A DNA stretch of 64,000 bases from Streptomyces rishiriensis (lineage in GTDB: Bacteria; Actinomycetota; Actinomycetes; Streptomycetales; Streptomycetaceae): NCBI RefSeq assembly GCF_003112535.1, contig NZ_BEWA01000008.1, positions 186,001 to 250,000 on the forward strand, read 5' to 3'. The notes beneath the pieces were generated by a model that did not search any database, had not been told where the DNA came from, and was given only the letters and a program-made list of their open reading frames with translations. Made by a program: the position numbers and the translations under genes. Position 1 is the stretch's first letter; the number at the start of each line of letters is the position of its first letter. This document shows, in pieces, positions 8,052-15,850 of this stretch.

Positions 8052-8471
8052 ATGACGGCGACGCAGGAGAAGCCGGCCCGGCTGATCGGCGGCCCCGGGC
8101 TGCTGCTGGTGTGGTTCTACGGCGTGATGGTGGTCGGGGCGGTGTCCCGGTCGGCGTACCAGATCGCGACCGGGTTCGACCGGGCGCCGCTGTCGTACTC
8201 ACTGTCGGCGGTCGCGGGCGTGGTGTACGGATTCATCACGTACTCGCTGGTCCGGGGCGGGGAGACGGCCCGCAGGGCGGCGCAGGTCTGCTGCGCCGCC
8301 GAACTCGCGGGCGTGCTGATCGTGGGCACCTGGACGCTGATCGAACCGTCGGCCTTCCCCGACTCGACCGTGTGGTCGCAGTACGGGATGGGCTACGTGT
8401 TCATCCCGGTCCTGCTGCCGCTGTCGGCCCTGTACTGGCTGCGGCGGTCCCGGACCGCCGCTACGCGGTAG
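8052..8471 (+). CDS. Small integral membrane protein, paired with 7691 gene
   Basis: A 139-residue protein with four hydrophobic segments (LLLVWFYGVMVVGAVSRSAY, YSLSAVAGVVYGFITYSLV, VCCAAELAGVLIVGTWTLI, YVFIPVLLPLSALYWL). The ATG at 8052 follows GGGGAGGCTGAG. It directly follows the preceding membrane gene, leaving one base between stop and start. No enzyme or transporter motif is visible. Its 3' end overlaps the 3' end of the convergent acetyltransferase gene by 11 bases. Confidence 0.75.
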   Translation: MTATQEKPARLIGGPGLLLVWFYGVMVVGAVSRSAYQIATGFDRAPLSYSLSAVAGVVYGFITYSLVRGGETARRAAQVCCAAELAGVLIVGTWTLIEPSAFPDSTVWSQYGMGYVFIPVLLPLSALYWLRRSRTAATR

Positions 8472-8958
8472 CCGCGTACTCCCCCGCCTGCTTCTCCAGG
8501 ACGATCATCGGCACGCCGTCCGCGCCCTGGGAGGTGCCGACGGTCTGGTAGCCGACGCGGCGGTAGAGGCGGAGGTTGCCCTCGCTGCGGTGGCCGGTGA
8601 AGAGGCGGAACTTCTTGGCCCCGCGCTCCTCGGCGAGGGCCGACTCGGCGGCGCGCAGCAGCCGGGCGCCGATGCCGTGGCCCTGCAGACGCGGGTGGAC
8701 GCAGAGCTTGCCGATGGCCGCGGCGCCGTCCTCGGTGAGATTGCCGCGTACGCAGCCGACCACCTCGTCGCCCAGCCGGGCCACGAAGACGCAGTCGGTG
8801 GCGAGTTCCTCGCGCACCGATGCGAGGGTCTGGACGAGGGGGGCGATGCGGTAGTTGCCGTACAGAGCGGCTTCGCTCTGGAAGCACAGGTACTGCAGCC
8901 TGAAGATCTGCTCGGTGTCCTGCTCGCTCGCCACCGAGATGGTCACGCTCATGCCCAT
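8461..8958 (-). CDS. GNAT-family N-acetyltransferase
   Basis: A 165-residue acetyltransferase with the GNAT core: a central beta strand VFVARLGDEVVGCVRG, the acetyl-CoA loop VHPRLQGHGIGARLL, and the C-terminal RLYRRVGYQTVGTSQG. Length is typical. ATG 8958 is chosen because GGGAGG lies nine bases upstream; a second ATG at 8952 is less well spaced. Substrate unknown. It is convergent with, and overlaps by 11 bases, the membrane gene ending at 8471. About 45 bases separate it from the sigma-factor gene upstream. Confidence 0.82.
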   Translation of the reverse strand: MGMSVTISVASEQDTEQIFRLQYLCFQSEAALYGNYRIAPLVQTLASVREELATDCVFVARLGDEVVGCVRGNLTEDGAAAIGKLCVHPRLQGHGIGARLLRAAESALAEERGAKKFRLFTGHRSEGNLRLYRRVGYQTVGTSQGADGVPMIVLEKQAGEYAATA

Positions 8959-9003
8959 GTGCGCACGCCTCCCGCTCACCTGATCGCCTGTGGTCCCTCA
9001 CTC

Positions 9004-9510
9004 CTATCCCCGCACTTCGCGGGCCGCAACCTCCGGCGGAAGCAAACGCCGCAGACATCCCAGACATCGGGAACGTTCCGGTCCGAGACTGCCCTGTGAG
9101 ATACCCAACTTCCCCGCGATCTCCCGGTAGGTGAGGTCCTCCGGCGACAGCAGGGCCTGCAGCAGACGGGAGCAGCGGCCGGGCAGCCGGTGCACGGCCT
9201 CACGCAGGGCGCGGTGGCGGGCGGCGGTGAGGGCGAGCTGCTCGGGACCGCGTTCGGCGTCGTCGGCCGGGTCGGCCGCGTAGGGCTGCTCACGGCGGAC
9301 CGTGCGGCGGGTGCGGCGGACCTCGGCGCGCACGGCACGGCGCAGCCAGCCCTGCGGGTCGCGCGGCGGGCCGTCGGTGGCGAGGTGCTCCAGGAGACGG
9401 AGCCAGACCGCCTGTTCCAGGTCTCCGGGTTCGGCGCCGGCGGCGTGGGCCTCGGCGGAGGCCTCCGCGCTGAGCAGCGGGCGCAGGGCGGTGAGCAAGT
9501 CGTGCGTCAT
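9004..9510 (-). CDS. ECF-type RNA polymerase sigma factor
   Basis: A 168-residue protein with sigma region 2 (DLEQAVWLRLLEHLATD with a following WLRRAVRAEVRRTRR) and region 4 (LREAVHRLPGRCSRLLQALL, then a helix-turn-helix YREIAGKLGISQGSLGPERS). This is the minimal two-domain layout of extracytoplasmic-function sigma factors, which redirect RNA polymerase to stress or envelope promoters. No anti-sigma gene is adjacent. The C-terminal RSRCLGCLRRLL carries two cysteines, a feature I have seen in related streptomycete sigma factors. The start could be ATG 9510 or the upstream GTG 9519; neither has a strong Shine-Dalgarno. Confidence 0.8.
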   Translation of the reverse strand: MTHDLLTALRPLLSAEASAEAHAAGAEPGDLEQAVWLRLLEHLATDGPPRDPQGWLRRAVRAEVRRTRRTVRREQPYAADPADDAERGPEQLALTAARHRALREAVHRLPGRCSRLLQALLSPEDLTYREIAGKLGISQGSLGPERSRCLGCLRRLLPPEVAAREVRG

Positions 9511-9577
9511 ATGCCCCACGATGCGAGCGCCCGGGCGGTCGGTTGCCCGGGCGGCCCACTGTCACTCCAACGAGGAC

Positions 9578-10780
9578 TCAGCCGTTGACGAAGTCGGCGC
9601 GGGCGAGCACTGCGGTGTCCGGGTTGTCCGTGAAGACCCCGTCGATGCCGGTCGCGAAGTAGGTGCGGAACGCGCCGAAGGAGTCGCCGTAGGCGTCCGC
9701 ACCCGTGCCCTTGCGGAAGTTCGCGGGCAGGAAGGGGTTCTCGTTGCGCATGGTGTACGGGTGCAGGACCAGGCCGACCGCGTGGGCGTCCTTCACCAGG
9801 GTGGTCGGCCGGGTGAGGTTGCCGGCCGCGTCCTTCGGGATGACCAGGTCGAGGGTGGGCCCGATGCCCTGGGCGTAGCCCGCGATCTCGCGCAGGCCGG
9901 CCCGGGTGATCAGGTCGGCGACCGTGCGCGGGTCGCCGGTCTCGACGAAGTCCCAGGGACGGGAGTCCGCGGCGGACAGGAGCACGACGAGGGGGTTGTC
10001 CACCAGCTTGTTGAGCCGCTGGATGCTGGTGGGCTCGAAGGACTGCAGGATGACCGGCGAGTTCTTCCTGTCCTTGCCGTGCTTGTGCAGCAGCTTGGCG
10101 ACCCGCTCCTCCAGGCCCAGGCCGAGCTTGCGGAAGTAGGTGGGGTGCTTGGTCTCGGGGTAGATCCACACCTGCTTGCCGCGCTTGCGGGTCTGCTCGT
10201 CCTGCCACTTCAGGACTTCCTCGAAGGTGGGGATCTCCCAGCGCCCGTTGTAGAGCGTGTTGTGCGGGCGGTTGGCCGGGATGCGCTCGATCGCGCGCAG
10301 GGTCTTCAGCTCGGCGAGCGTGAAGTCCTCGGTGAACCAGCCGGTGACGGAGACGCCGTCGAGCACCTTCGTCGTCCTGCGGGCGGCGAACTCGGGGTGG
10401 TCGGCGACGTTCGTCGTGCCGCCGATCTCCGGCTCGTGACGGCAGACCAGATGGCCGTCCCTGGTGGGGACCAGGTCGCCGGCCTCGACGACGTCGGCGC
10501 CCAGGTCGAGGGCCAGCTGGTAGGAGCCGAAGGTGTGCTCGGGGCGGTAGCCGCTGGCGCCGCGGTGACCTATGACCGTCGGCACGGGCAGGCTCTTCAG
10601 GCCGCCGCCGTGTCCGCCGCCCTGGCCGGCGCCGGTCCGCGCCTCGGCGGCTCTCGCGGTGCCCGACAGGCCGAGGACGCCTCCGGCGGCGCCGAGCACG
10701 GCCGCGCCGAGGAGCGCCCGCCGTCCCGTTCCGCCCACGCCCGCCTGCTGGTTCGACTCCTGCGTGTCCTGCGTGCCCAT
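9578..10780 (-). CDS. glpQ: Tat-exported glycerophosphodiester phosphodiesterase
   Basis: A 400-residue secreted GDPD-family enzyme that hydrolyses glycerophosphodiesters to glycerol-3-phosphate and an alcohol. The N-terminus has a twin-arginine signal (GGTGRRALLGAAVLGAAGG) with AXA-type cleavage at ARA-AEA. The mature part begins with the GDPD catalytic motif VIGHRGASGYRPEHT (His, Arg and Glu), and later YPETKHPTYF and VFTDNPDTAV match the family. ATG 10780 has AGGAGG at ideal spacing; the longer open frame is not used. I take it as the orthologue of S. coelicolor GlpQ1 (SCO1565), which is phosphate-regulated by PhoP, but I do not see a clear GTTCACC-type PHO box upstream. Confidence 0.9.
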   Translation of the reverse strand: MGTQDTQESNQQAGVGGTGRRALLGAAVLGAAGGVLGLSGTARAAEARTGAGQGGGHGGGLKSLPVPTVIGHRGASGYRPEHTFGSYQLALDLGADVVEAGDLVPTRDGHLVCRHEPEIGGTTNVADHPEFAARRTTKVLDGVSVTGWFTEDFTLAELKTLRAIERIPANRPHNTLYNGRWEIPTFEEVLKWQDEQTRKRGKQVWIYPETKHPTYFRKLGLGLEERVAKLLHKHGKDRKNSPVILQSFEPTSIQRLNKLVDNPLVVLLSAADSRPWDFVETGDPRTVADLITRAGLREIAGYAQGIGPTLDLVIPKDAAGNLTRPTTLVKDAHAVGLVLHPYTMRNENPFLPANFRKGTGADAYGDSFGAFRTYFATGIDGVFTDNPDTAVLARADFVNG

Positions 10781-11374
10781 GGGGGCCTCCTGCCGTCGGC
10801 TCGTCCGTGCGGGCCGATCGTAGGGGCGTGGACATGACCGTCGGGAGACCTCGGCCCCAACGCGCGGGTGACGGTGCATGGCGTGTGCCGTACATCGGGT
10901 GCGGGGTGTCCCCTACGCCAGATGCGGAACACGGCGTACCGTGATGTGACGGATCGTCGGATCCGTCCGCCCGGACGGATTCGCCGCGGCCGTCCCGGGG
11001 ACCCGGTTCGGTGCCGGCCACGGGCGGTCCCGGCCTCGGCGGTCGGTCCCGGCCTCGGCGGTCGGTCACAGCTTCGGAGTCGGTCACGGCCGCACAGGGC
11101 GCCGAGCGCTCCCAGGGCGGCGCGGGCAAGGGCGGGGGCGAGGGCGGCCAAGACTCCCCCGGTCTCACGACGGCCTCCCCCTCGTTCCGACCGGATGACG
11201 GACGCATGACGGACGGACGACGGGCGGGCGACCGACTCGGCCGTACAGGTACACGTACGTCAACAGTGCGTAAGACCCGGTGACCCGATGTGCGTCAGAC
11301 CTGCGGCCGCGAGTATCGTCCTAGTCTTCACCTGCACATACTCATACCGTTTTCCCTTGACATCGGAGGGCTCG
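10781..11374. other. Intergenic region between divergent glpQ and plsC
   Basis: This 594-base region has no convincing gene. It contains a perfect 9-bp stem ATCCGTCCG/CGGACGGAT with a two-base loop (10962-10981), a small CACGG/CCGTG stem near 10931-10944 and a 19-bp direct repeat (separate entry). Promoters for both flanking genes must lie here, but none matches a strong -35/-10 consensus. Confidence 0.5.
11026..11063. repeat. 19-bp direct repeat, two copies
   Basis: GGTCCCGGCCTCGGCGGTC occurs twice head-to-tail in the glpQ-plsC intergenic region. It is probably slipped-strand expansion; no function is apparent. Confidence 0.7.
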
Positions 11375-12046
11375 TTGTCCCGCTTCGCGCTCATCAAGGC
11401 AATGCTCGGACCGGTCATGCGCTTGATGTTCCGCCCACAGGTCGAGGGCGCGGAGCACATCCCGGGCGACGGCCCCGTCATCCTGGCGGGCAATCACCTC
11501 ACCTTCATCGACTCGATGATCCTGCCGCTCGTGTGCGACCGGCAGGTGTACTTCATCGGCAAGGACGAGTACGTCACCGGCAAGAGCCTGAAGGGCCGTC
11601 TCATGGCCTGGTTCTTCACCGGGGTCGGCATGATCCCGGTCGACCGCGACGGCGGCCGCGGAGGCGTGGCCGCGCTGATGACCGGTCGCCGGGTGCTGGA
11701 GGAGGGCAAGGTCTTCGGCATCTACCCCGAGGGGACGCGCTCCCCCGACGGCCGCCTCTACCGGGGGCGCACCGGTATCGCCCGGCTGACGCTGATGACC
11801 GGCGCGCCGGTCGTCCCCTTCGCGATGATCGGCACGGACAAGCTGCAGCCGGGCGGCGCGGGGATGCCCCGGCCGGGGCGGGTCACCGTGCGGTTCGGCG
11901 AGGCGATGGAGTTCTCCCGCTACGAGGGCATGGACCGGGACCGCTATGTGCTGCGGGCCGTGACGGACTCGGTGATGACCGAGGTCATGCGGTTGTCCGG
12001 GCAGGAGTACGTGGACATGTACGCCACGAAGGCGAAAGCCGCGTAG
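11375..12046 (+). CDS. plsC: 1-acyl-sn-glycerol-3-phosphate acyltransferase (PlsC family)
   Basis: A 223-residue acyltransferase that makes phosphatidic acid from lysophosphatidic acid, a step of membrane phospholipid synthesis. The catalytic HX4D motif is NHLTFIDS, followed by the acyl-acceptor region FGIYPEGTRSPDGRL and a third motif around PVVPFAMIGTDKL. The frame is open from 11288, but TTG 11375 (LSRFALIKAMLGPVM) has GGAGG seven bases upstream and matches the family start, so it is chosen. The protein is membrane-associated. It is divergent from glpQ, a phospholipid-degradation enzyme. Confidence 0.9.
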   Translation: MSRFALIKAMLGPVMRLMFRPQVEGAEHIPGDGPVILAGNHLTFIDSMILPLVCDRQVYFIGKDEYVTGKSLKGRLMAWFFTGVGMIPVDRDGGRGGVAALMTGRRVLEEGKVFGIYPEGTRSPDGRLYRGRTGIARLTLMTGAPVVPFAMIGTDKLQPGGAGMPRPGRVTVRFGEAMEFSRYEGMDRDRYVLRAVTDSVMTEVMRLSGQEYVDMYATKAKAA

Positions 12047-12213
12047 GCCTCCAGCGGTCGGGCGGGCGTTCTTGTCGCCGTCGGTCGTCAGTCACCCGCG
12101 GACTGCGGCTGCGGCCGGGTCCGGCGGGGACACCCGGCTGCGGCGCGGCCGGGTCCGGCGGGGGCTCGGTCCGGCGGGGGCCGGGGCTGCGCCCGTGCGT
12201 CGGGTGCGGGTGC

Positions 12214-12257
12214 GTCGTGGCTGGTCGCGCACTTCCCCGCGCCCCTTAGGGGCGCGG
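12214..12257. repeat. Streptomyces intergenic repeat, copy A (divergent)
   Basis: A variant of the short element GGTCGCGCAGTTCCCCGCGC-CCC that recurs in this window, here with CACTTCC instead of CAGTTCC and followed by TTAGGGGCGCGG, giving a GGGGCGCGG-type stem. It lies between two convergent genes (plsC and the MFS transporter); the surrounding 12047-12357 is G/C-rich repetitive spacer without a gene. Confidence 0.6.
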
Positions 12258-12357
12258 CTGTCCTACCGCTCGTTCACCTCGCGGCCCCCGGCTCCGAGGG
12301 GCCGGGTGTCTCTCCGGTCGTTCGCTCAGCGGCCCGCGTCCCCGTGGGGCGTGGCTC

Positions 12358-13902
12358 TCATTGATCGGCCGCTTCGCTCCCGGGGTGGGTTTCCAGGCGT
12401 TCGTTGCGCAGCATGAGCCAGGCTGCTGCGGCTGTCGCCAGCAGAACCGCCGCGCCCACCGCGGACGCCATGCTCAGGCCGTCCACGAACGCCCCCCGAG
12501 CCGACGTGAGCATCTCCGCGGCCGGGGCCGCCGGCATGTGGCCCGCCGCCTCGACCGCTCCTCCGAGCGACTCGTGCGCCCCTTGCGGGGTGCCCGCCGG
12601 GGCCGAGAAGCCTCGGTAGACGCCGGTCACGATCGAGCCGAGCACGGCGATGCCCAGGGCAGCGCCGAGTTCGTACGCCGTCTCGGACACCGCGGACGCC
12701 GCTCCGGCCTGGTCCTTCGGCACGGAGCCCAGGATGACGTCGGCGGTCACCGTGAAGGAGAAGCCGGCGCCTACGCCGACCACCAGCAGCACGGCCCCCA
12801 GCACCGGGTAGCCGGTGGACGGTCCGATCGTCGTCAGGGCCGCCAGGGCGAGGCCGATCGCCGCGAGGCCTCCGCAGACAACGGCCCGCACCGAGAAGCG
12901 GCGAGCGACCCGGCCGGCTGCCAGGCCGGCCGCCACCGCGCCGATCGCGGCGGGCAGTTCGGCCAGTCCTGCCTCGAACGGGGCCCGGCCCTGGACGAGT
13001 TGCAGGTACTGGGAGAGGAAGAACACCAGGCCGGACAGGCCCAGGATGGTCAGCAGGTCGGCCAGGACCGCACCGCTGAAGCCGCGGTTGCGGAACAGTC
13101 GCATGTCCAGCAGCGGGATCGGGAGGGTCAGCTGGCGCCGGACGAAGCCGAACAGTGCCGCCGCGCCCAGCAGGCCCGTGCCGAGCGAGACCCAGGTGAC
13201 GCCGTGGGTGGCGGCCTCCTTGACGGCGTACACGACGCCGATCATGCCGACCAGCGACAGGATCACGCTCAGCAGGTCCCACGGGCCCGGGTTCGGGGTG
13301 CGGGACTCGGGGAGCGTCCTGACGCCGACGAGGACCAGGACGACCATCACCGGCACGTTGATGAGGAAGACCGAGCCCCACCAGAAGTGTTCGAGCAGGA
13401 AGCCGCCCACGATGGGACCGATCGCGGTGCCGGCGGAGGCGGTCGCGCCCCAGATGCCGATCGCCAGGCTGCGTTCGCGCGGGTCGTGGAAGAGGTTGCG
13501 GATCAACGCGAGGGTGGCGGGCATCAGGGTCGCACCGGCCACGCCGAGCAGCGCCCGGGCGGCGATCATCGTCTCCGGGCTCGTCGCGTAGGCGTTGAGG
13601 ACCGATATCAGCCCGAACGCGGTGGCACCGGCGAGCAGGATCCGCTTGCGGCCGATGCGGTCGCCGAGGCTGCCCATCGAGACGAGCAGGCCGGCGATGA
13701 CGAACGAGTAGACGTCCCCGATCCACAGCAGCTGGGTGCCGGACGGCGCGAGGTCCTCGCTGATGTAGGGGGTCGCGAGACCGAGGACGGTCGCGTCGAC
13801 GGCCACCAGCAGCACGGCGAGCACGAGGACGGAGAGCGCGAGCCAGCGGTCCGGGCGCCGCACCGCCTCGGTCGTGGCCGTCCGCTGCAGGGTGCTGGTC
13901 AT
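12358..13902 (-). CDS. MFS multidrug efflux transporter, DHA2 (EmrB/QacA) family
   Basis: A 514-residue proton-coupled exporter with about 14 hydrophobic segments. DHA2 signatures include LVAVDATVLGLATPYISEDL in the first helix (Asp before the AT pair), GDRIGRKRILL between helices 2 and 3, and the long cytoplasmic loop before the second half. ATG 13902 is preceded by GAGAGGAACC; the open frame extends much further upstream but crosses the tetR gene. It follows the TetR regulator by 14 bases, so the two form a small operon in which the regulator probably represses its own pump. The drug substrate is not predictable. Confidence 0.88.
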   Translation of the reverse strand: MTSTLQRTATTEAVRRPDRWLALSVLVLAVLLVAVDATVLGLATPYISEDLAPSGTQLLWIGDVYSFVIAGLLVSMGSLGDRIGRKRILLAGATAFGLISVLNAYATSPETMIAARALLGVAGATLMPATLALIRNLFHDPRERSLAIGIWGATASAGTAIGPIVGGFLLEHFWWGSVFLINVPVMVVLVLVGVRTLPESRTPNPGPWDLLSVILSLVGMIGVVYAVKEAATHGVTWVSLGTGLLGAAALFGFVRRQLTLPIPLLDMRLFRNRGFSGAVLADLLTILGLSGLVFFLSQYLQLVQGRAPFEAGLAELPAAIGAVAAGLAAGRVARRFSVRAVVCGGLAAIGLALAALTTIGPSTGYPVLGAVLLVVGVGAGFSFTVTADVILGSVPKDQAGAASAVSETAYELGAALGIAVLGSIVTGVYRGFSAPAGTPQGAHESLGGAVEAAGHMPAAPAAEMLTSARGAFVDGLSMASAVGAAVLLATAAAAWLMLRNERLETHPGSEAADQ

Positions 13903-13916
13903 GGTTCCTCTCTTCG

Positions 13917-14543
13917 TCATGCCGAGTCTTGTGCTGCGGGGTCTTGGGCTGCGGAGTCCCGGGCTGCGGGATCGCGTGGGGCGGGATCGTGCGGGGGTGC
14001 GGGATGCCTCAGTGCGCCGCCGAGCAGCAGGTCGACGACCATGCGCGGAAAGTCCTTCGGCGCGCCCTTGCCGCTCTGCACCATCCAGACTCCTGAGGCC
14101 AGCAGGCCGAACAGGGCCTCGGTGAGCCAGGCCGGCGTGAGGTCGATGCGGAACTCCCCGCTGAGCTGACCCCGCCGGAAGAGGGCGGAGATCCGGTCGT
14201 CGATCCGGGTCCAGCCCTCGTGCTGCTCCTCGCCCTCGAACAGCTGGTTCTCGGTGTAGAGGAAGGCGAGCAGACCGGCGGCGGACTCGGTCGCGGCGAT
14301 CAGTCGGCGTACGGCGTCGCTCGCCGGACCGTCGTCGAGGCGGGCGGCCTCCAGGGCGGACTCGCACTCGGCGATCCCGAGGGCCTCCAGCGCGCGGACG
14401 AGCGCGTCACGTCCGGCGAAGTGCCGGTGCAGCGTGGCGCGGCTGATGCCGGCCCCCTTGGCCACCTCGTCCATCGTCGCGGTGGATTTACGGGTCAGCA
14501 GGGCGGCTGCGCTGCGCAGCACGTGGTCACGGTCGACGGCCAT
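13917..14543 (-). CDS. TetR-family transcriptional regulator
   Basis: A 208-residue regulator with a TetR DNA-binding domain at the N-terminus (VLRSAAALLTRKSTATMDEV, helix-turn-helix AGISRATLHRHFAGRDALV) and a helical ligand-binding domain (TESAAGLLAFLYTENQLFE). ATG 14543 is preferred; ATGs at 14558 and 14570 lie inside the putative operator. The C-terminus ends in a degenerate repeat (HDPAPRDPAARDSAAQDPAAQ) encoded by roughly 15-bp DNA repeats, probably unstructured. It is co-directional with, and 14 bases from, the efflux gene it presumably controls. The dyad at 14563-14580 is the likely autoregulatory operator. Confidence 0.88.
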   Translation of the reverse strand: MAVDRDHVLRSAAALLTRKSTATMDEVAKGAGISRATLHRHFAGRDALVRALEALGIAECESALEAARLDDGPASDAVRRLIAATESAAGLLAFLYTENQLFEGEEQHEGWTRIDDRISALFRRGQLSGEFRIDLTPAWLTEALFGLLASGVWMVQSGKGAPKDFPRMVVDLLLGGALRHPAPPHDPAPRDPAARDSAAQDPAAQDSA

Positions 14544-14562
14544 GAGACAACCATACCCCATA

Positions 14563-14580
14563 TGAGACATCTTCGTCTCA
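14563..14580. promoter_or_regulatory. Putative TetR operator TGAGAC-N6-GTCTCA
   Basis: A perfect dyad with six-base arms, 20 bases upstream of the tetR start. A third copy of the half-site (ATGAGACA at 14542-14549) overlaps the start codon. Position and symmetry suggest self-repression of the tetR-efflux operon. Confidence 0.5.
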
Positions 14581-14655
14581 CAATGGGCGTGCGTGCGTCA
14601 TGGCGCCTCACGGCCGAGGCGAGTGCACCACCGTCCGGCCGCGGCTGCTGAGCCG

Positions 14656-15627
14656 TCAGTGCCAGGGCAGGCGGCCGCGCTGCTCCCAGTACGCGCGCGG
14701 CTCCTCGGCGAGGGCGGTGAGCCGGTCCAGCTGGCCGTCGTCCAGATCCACTACGGCCGCGTGCAGGTTGGAGGCGAGCTGGGCGGCGGTCGCGGCGCCG
14801 GAGAGGACGACCCCGGCCCAGGGCCGGCGCAGGACCAGGGCGAGGGCGATGGCGTCGCACCCGAGGGAGGACTCGGCGGCGACCGCCCTCAGGGCCTCCG
14901 GCGCCTGGGGCCCGGCGAGACGGCCGTTGGCCAGGCCCTCCTTCACGATCACCGTGAGGCCGGCGTCGTGGGCCTCGGCGAGAGCCGGGCCGGCCGAGGT
15001 CTCCAGCGCGTTGTACGTCGACTGGACGGTGCGGAAGAGGGGCTCGCCGTCGACCGTCACGGTCAGGGCGGCGCGGATGGCGGCGGCCTGGGAGGGTCCG
15101 CTGGTCGAGAAGCCGACGGTGACTCCGCGGGCGGCGGCCTCGGCCAGCTTCGCGTGGAGTTCCTTGTCGGTCAGGGCCGGGCTGTCCGGGGTCACCGAGT
15201 GGATCTGGTACAGGTCGAGCCGGTCGCCGAGCAGCTCGGCCGTCTCGGCGCGCTGACGTTCGTACGTCGCGAGGCCGTGGTCCTTGACCTCGTGCTTCTC
15301 CGCGTCCGTGGTCCAGTCGGCGGTGTAGGTGTAGCCCCACTTGCTGCCGACGACGACGTCGTCGACGTCGGGCCTGGCCTTCAGCCAGTCGGCCAGGAAC
15401 TCCTCGGAACGGCCGTAGGAGCGGGCCGCGTCGAAGTAGCGAACGCCCTGGGCGTAGGCCGCGTCGAGGAGTTCGTGGGTACGGGCGCGCAACGCCTCGA
15501 CGCTGCGGTCCGCTCCGAGGTCCTCGTCACGGCCGAGGGTGATGTAGCCGGGGCGGCCGACGGCGGCGAGGCCGAAGCCGATGTGGCAGGTGGGGGTCGT
15601 TGCGGCGGCCAGGCGGGCGAAGGGCAT
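14656..15627 (-). CDS. Aldo/keto reductase family protein
   Basis: A 323-residue AKR-fold oxidoreductase. Visible motifs are GVRYFDAARSYGRSEEFLADWL (catalytic Asp and Tyr region), GSKWGYTYTADWT (Lys), LDLYQIHSVTPDS (His) and the C-terminal RRPWAGVVLSGAATAAQLASN that binds the NADP phosphate. It would reduce an unknown carbonyl. ATG 15627 with GGAG eight bases upstream is chosen over an upstream start at 15669. It is monocistronic: the tetR gene lies 110 bases beyond its stop, and argH is on the same strand upstream with a terminator between. Confidence 0.85.
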   Translation of the reverse strand: MPFARLAAATTPTCHIGFGLAAVGRPGYITLGRDEDLGADRSVEALRARTHELLDAAYAQGVRYFDAARSYGRSEEFLADWLKARPDVDDVVVGSKWGYTYTADWTTDAEKHEVKDHGLATYERQRAETAELLGDRLDLYQIHSVTPDSPALTDKELHAKLAEAAARGVTVGFSTSGPSQAAAIRAALTVTVDGEPLFRTVQSTYNALETSAGPALAEAHDAGLTVIVKEGLANGRLAGPQAPEALRAVAAESSLGCDAIALALVLRRPWAGVVLSGAATAAQLASNLHAAVVDLDDGQLDRLTALAEEPRAYWEQRGRLPWH

Positions 15628-15733
15628 CGCGGGCTCCGTAGGGTCGGCTCCGGTTCGGCTCCCGACCAACGTAACCCGCGACGACCTTGACCTCGGCTTC
15701 CGGCAGACGGCGCAGGGTCCGACGGCCGACGTC

Positions 15734-15768
15734 CGGCTCCCGGCTCCCGGCTCCCGGCTCCCGGCTCC
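15734..15768. repeat. Five tandem copies of CGGCTCC
   Basis: A perfect 7-bp microsatellite (5 x CGGCTCC) in the spacer between argH and the aldo/keto reductase gene. It is likely length-variable; no gene overlaps it. Confidence 0.8.
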
Positions 15769-15778
15769 CAGCAGACCG

Positions 15779-15818
15779 CGCCCGGCCGGTGTCCGTTCAG
15801 ACGGAGCCCGGCCGGGCG
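15779..15818 (-). terminator. Long stem-loop downstream of argH
   Basis: CGCCCGGCCGG (15779-15789) and CCGGCCGGGCG (15808-15818) form an 11-bp perfect stem; inside it TCCG/CGGA adds an upper stem. It lies about 30 bases past the argH stop. No U-tract, so a streptomycete-type terminator. Confidence 0.65.
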
Positions 15819-15850
15819 TGCGGCCCGGCGTGCGGCCGGCGGAGTTCCGC

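Noticed and set aside
10781..11374. PHO box for PhoP upstream of glpQ
   Set aside because: No GTTCACC direct-repeat pair found by eye despite expected phosphate control.
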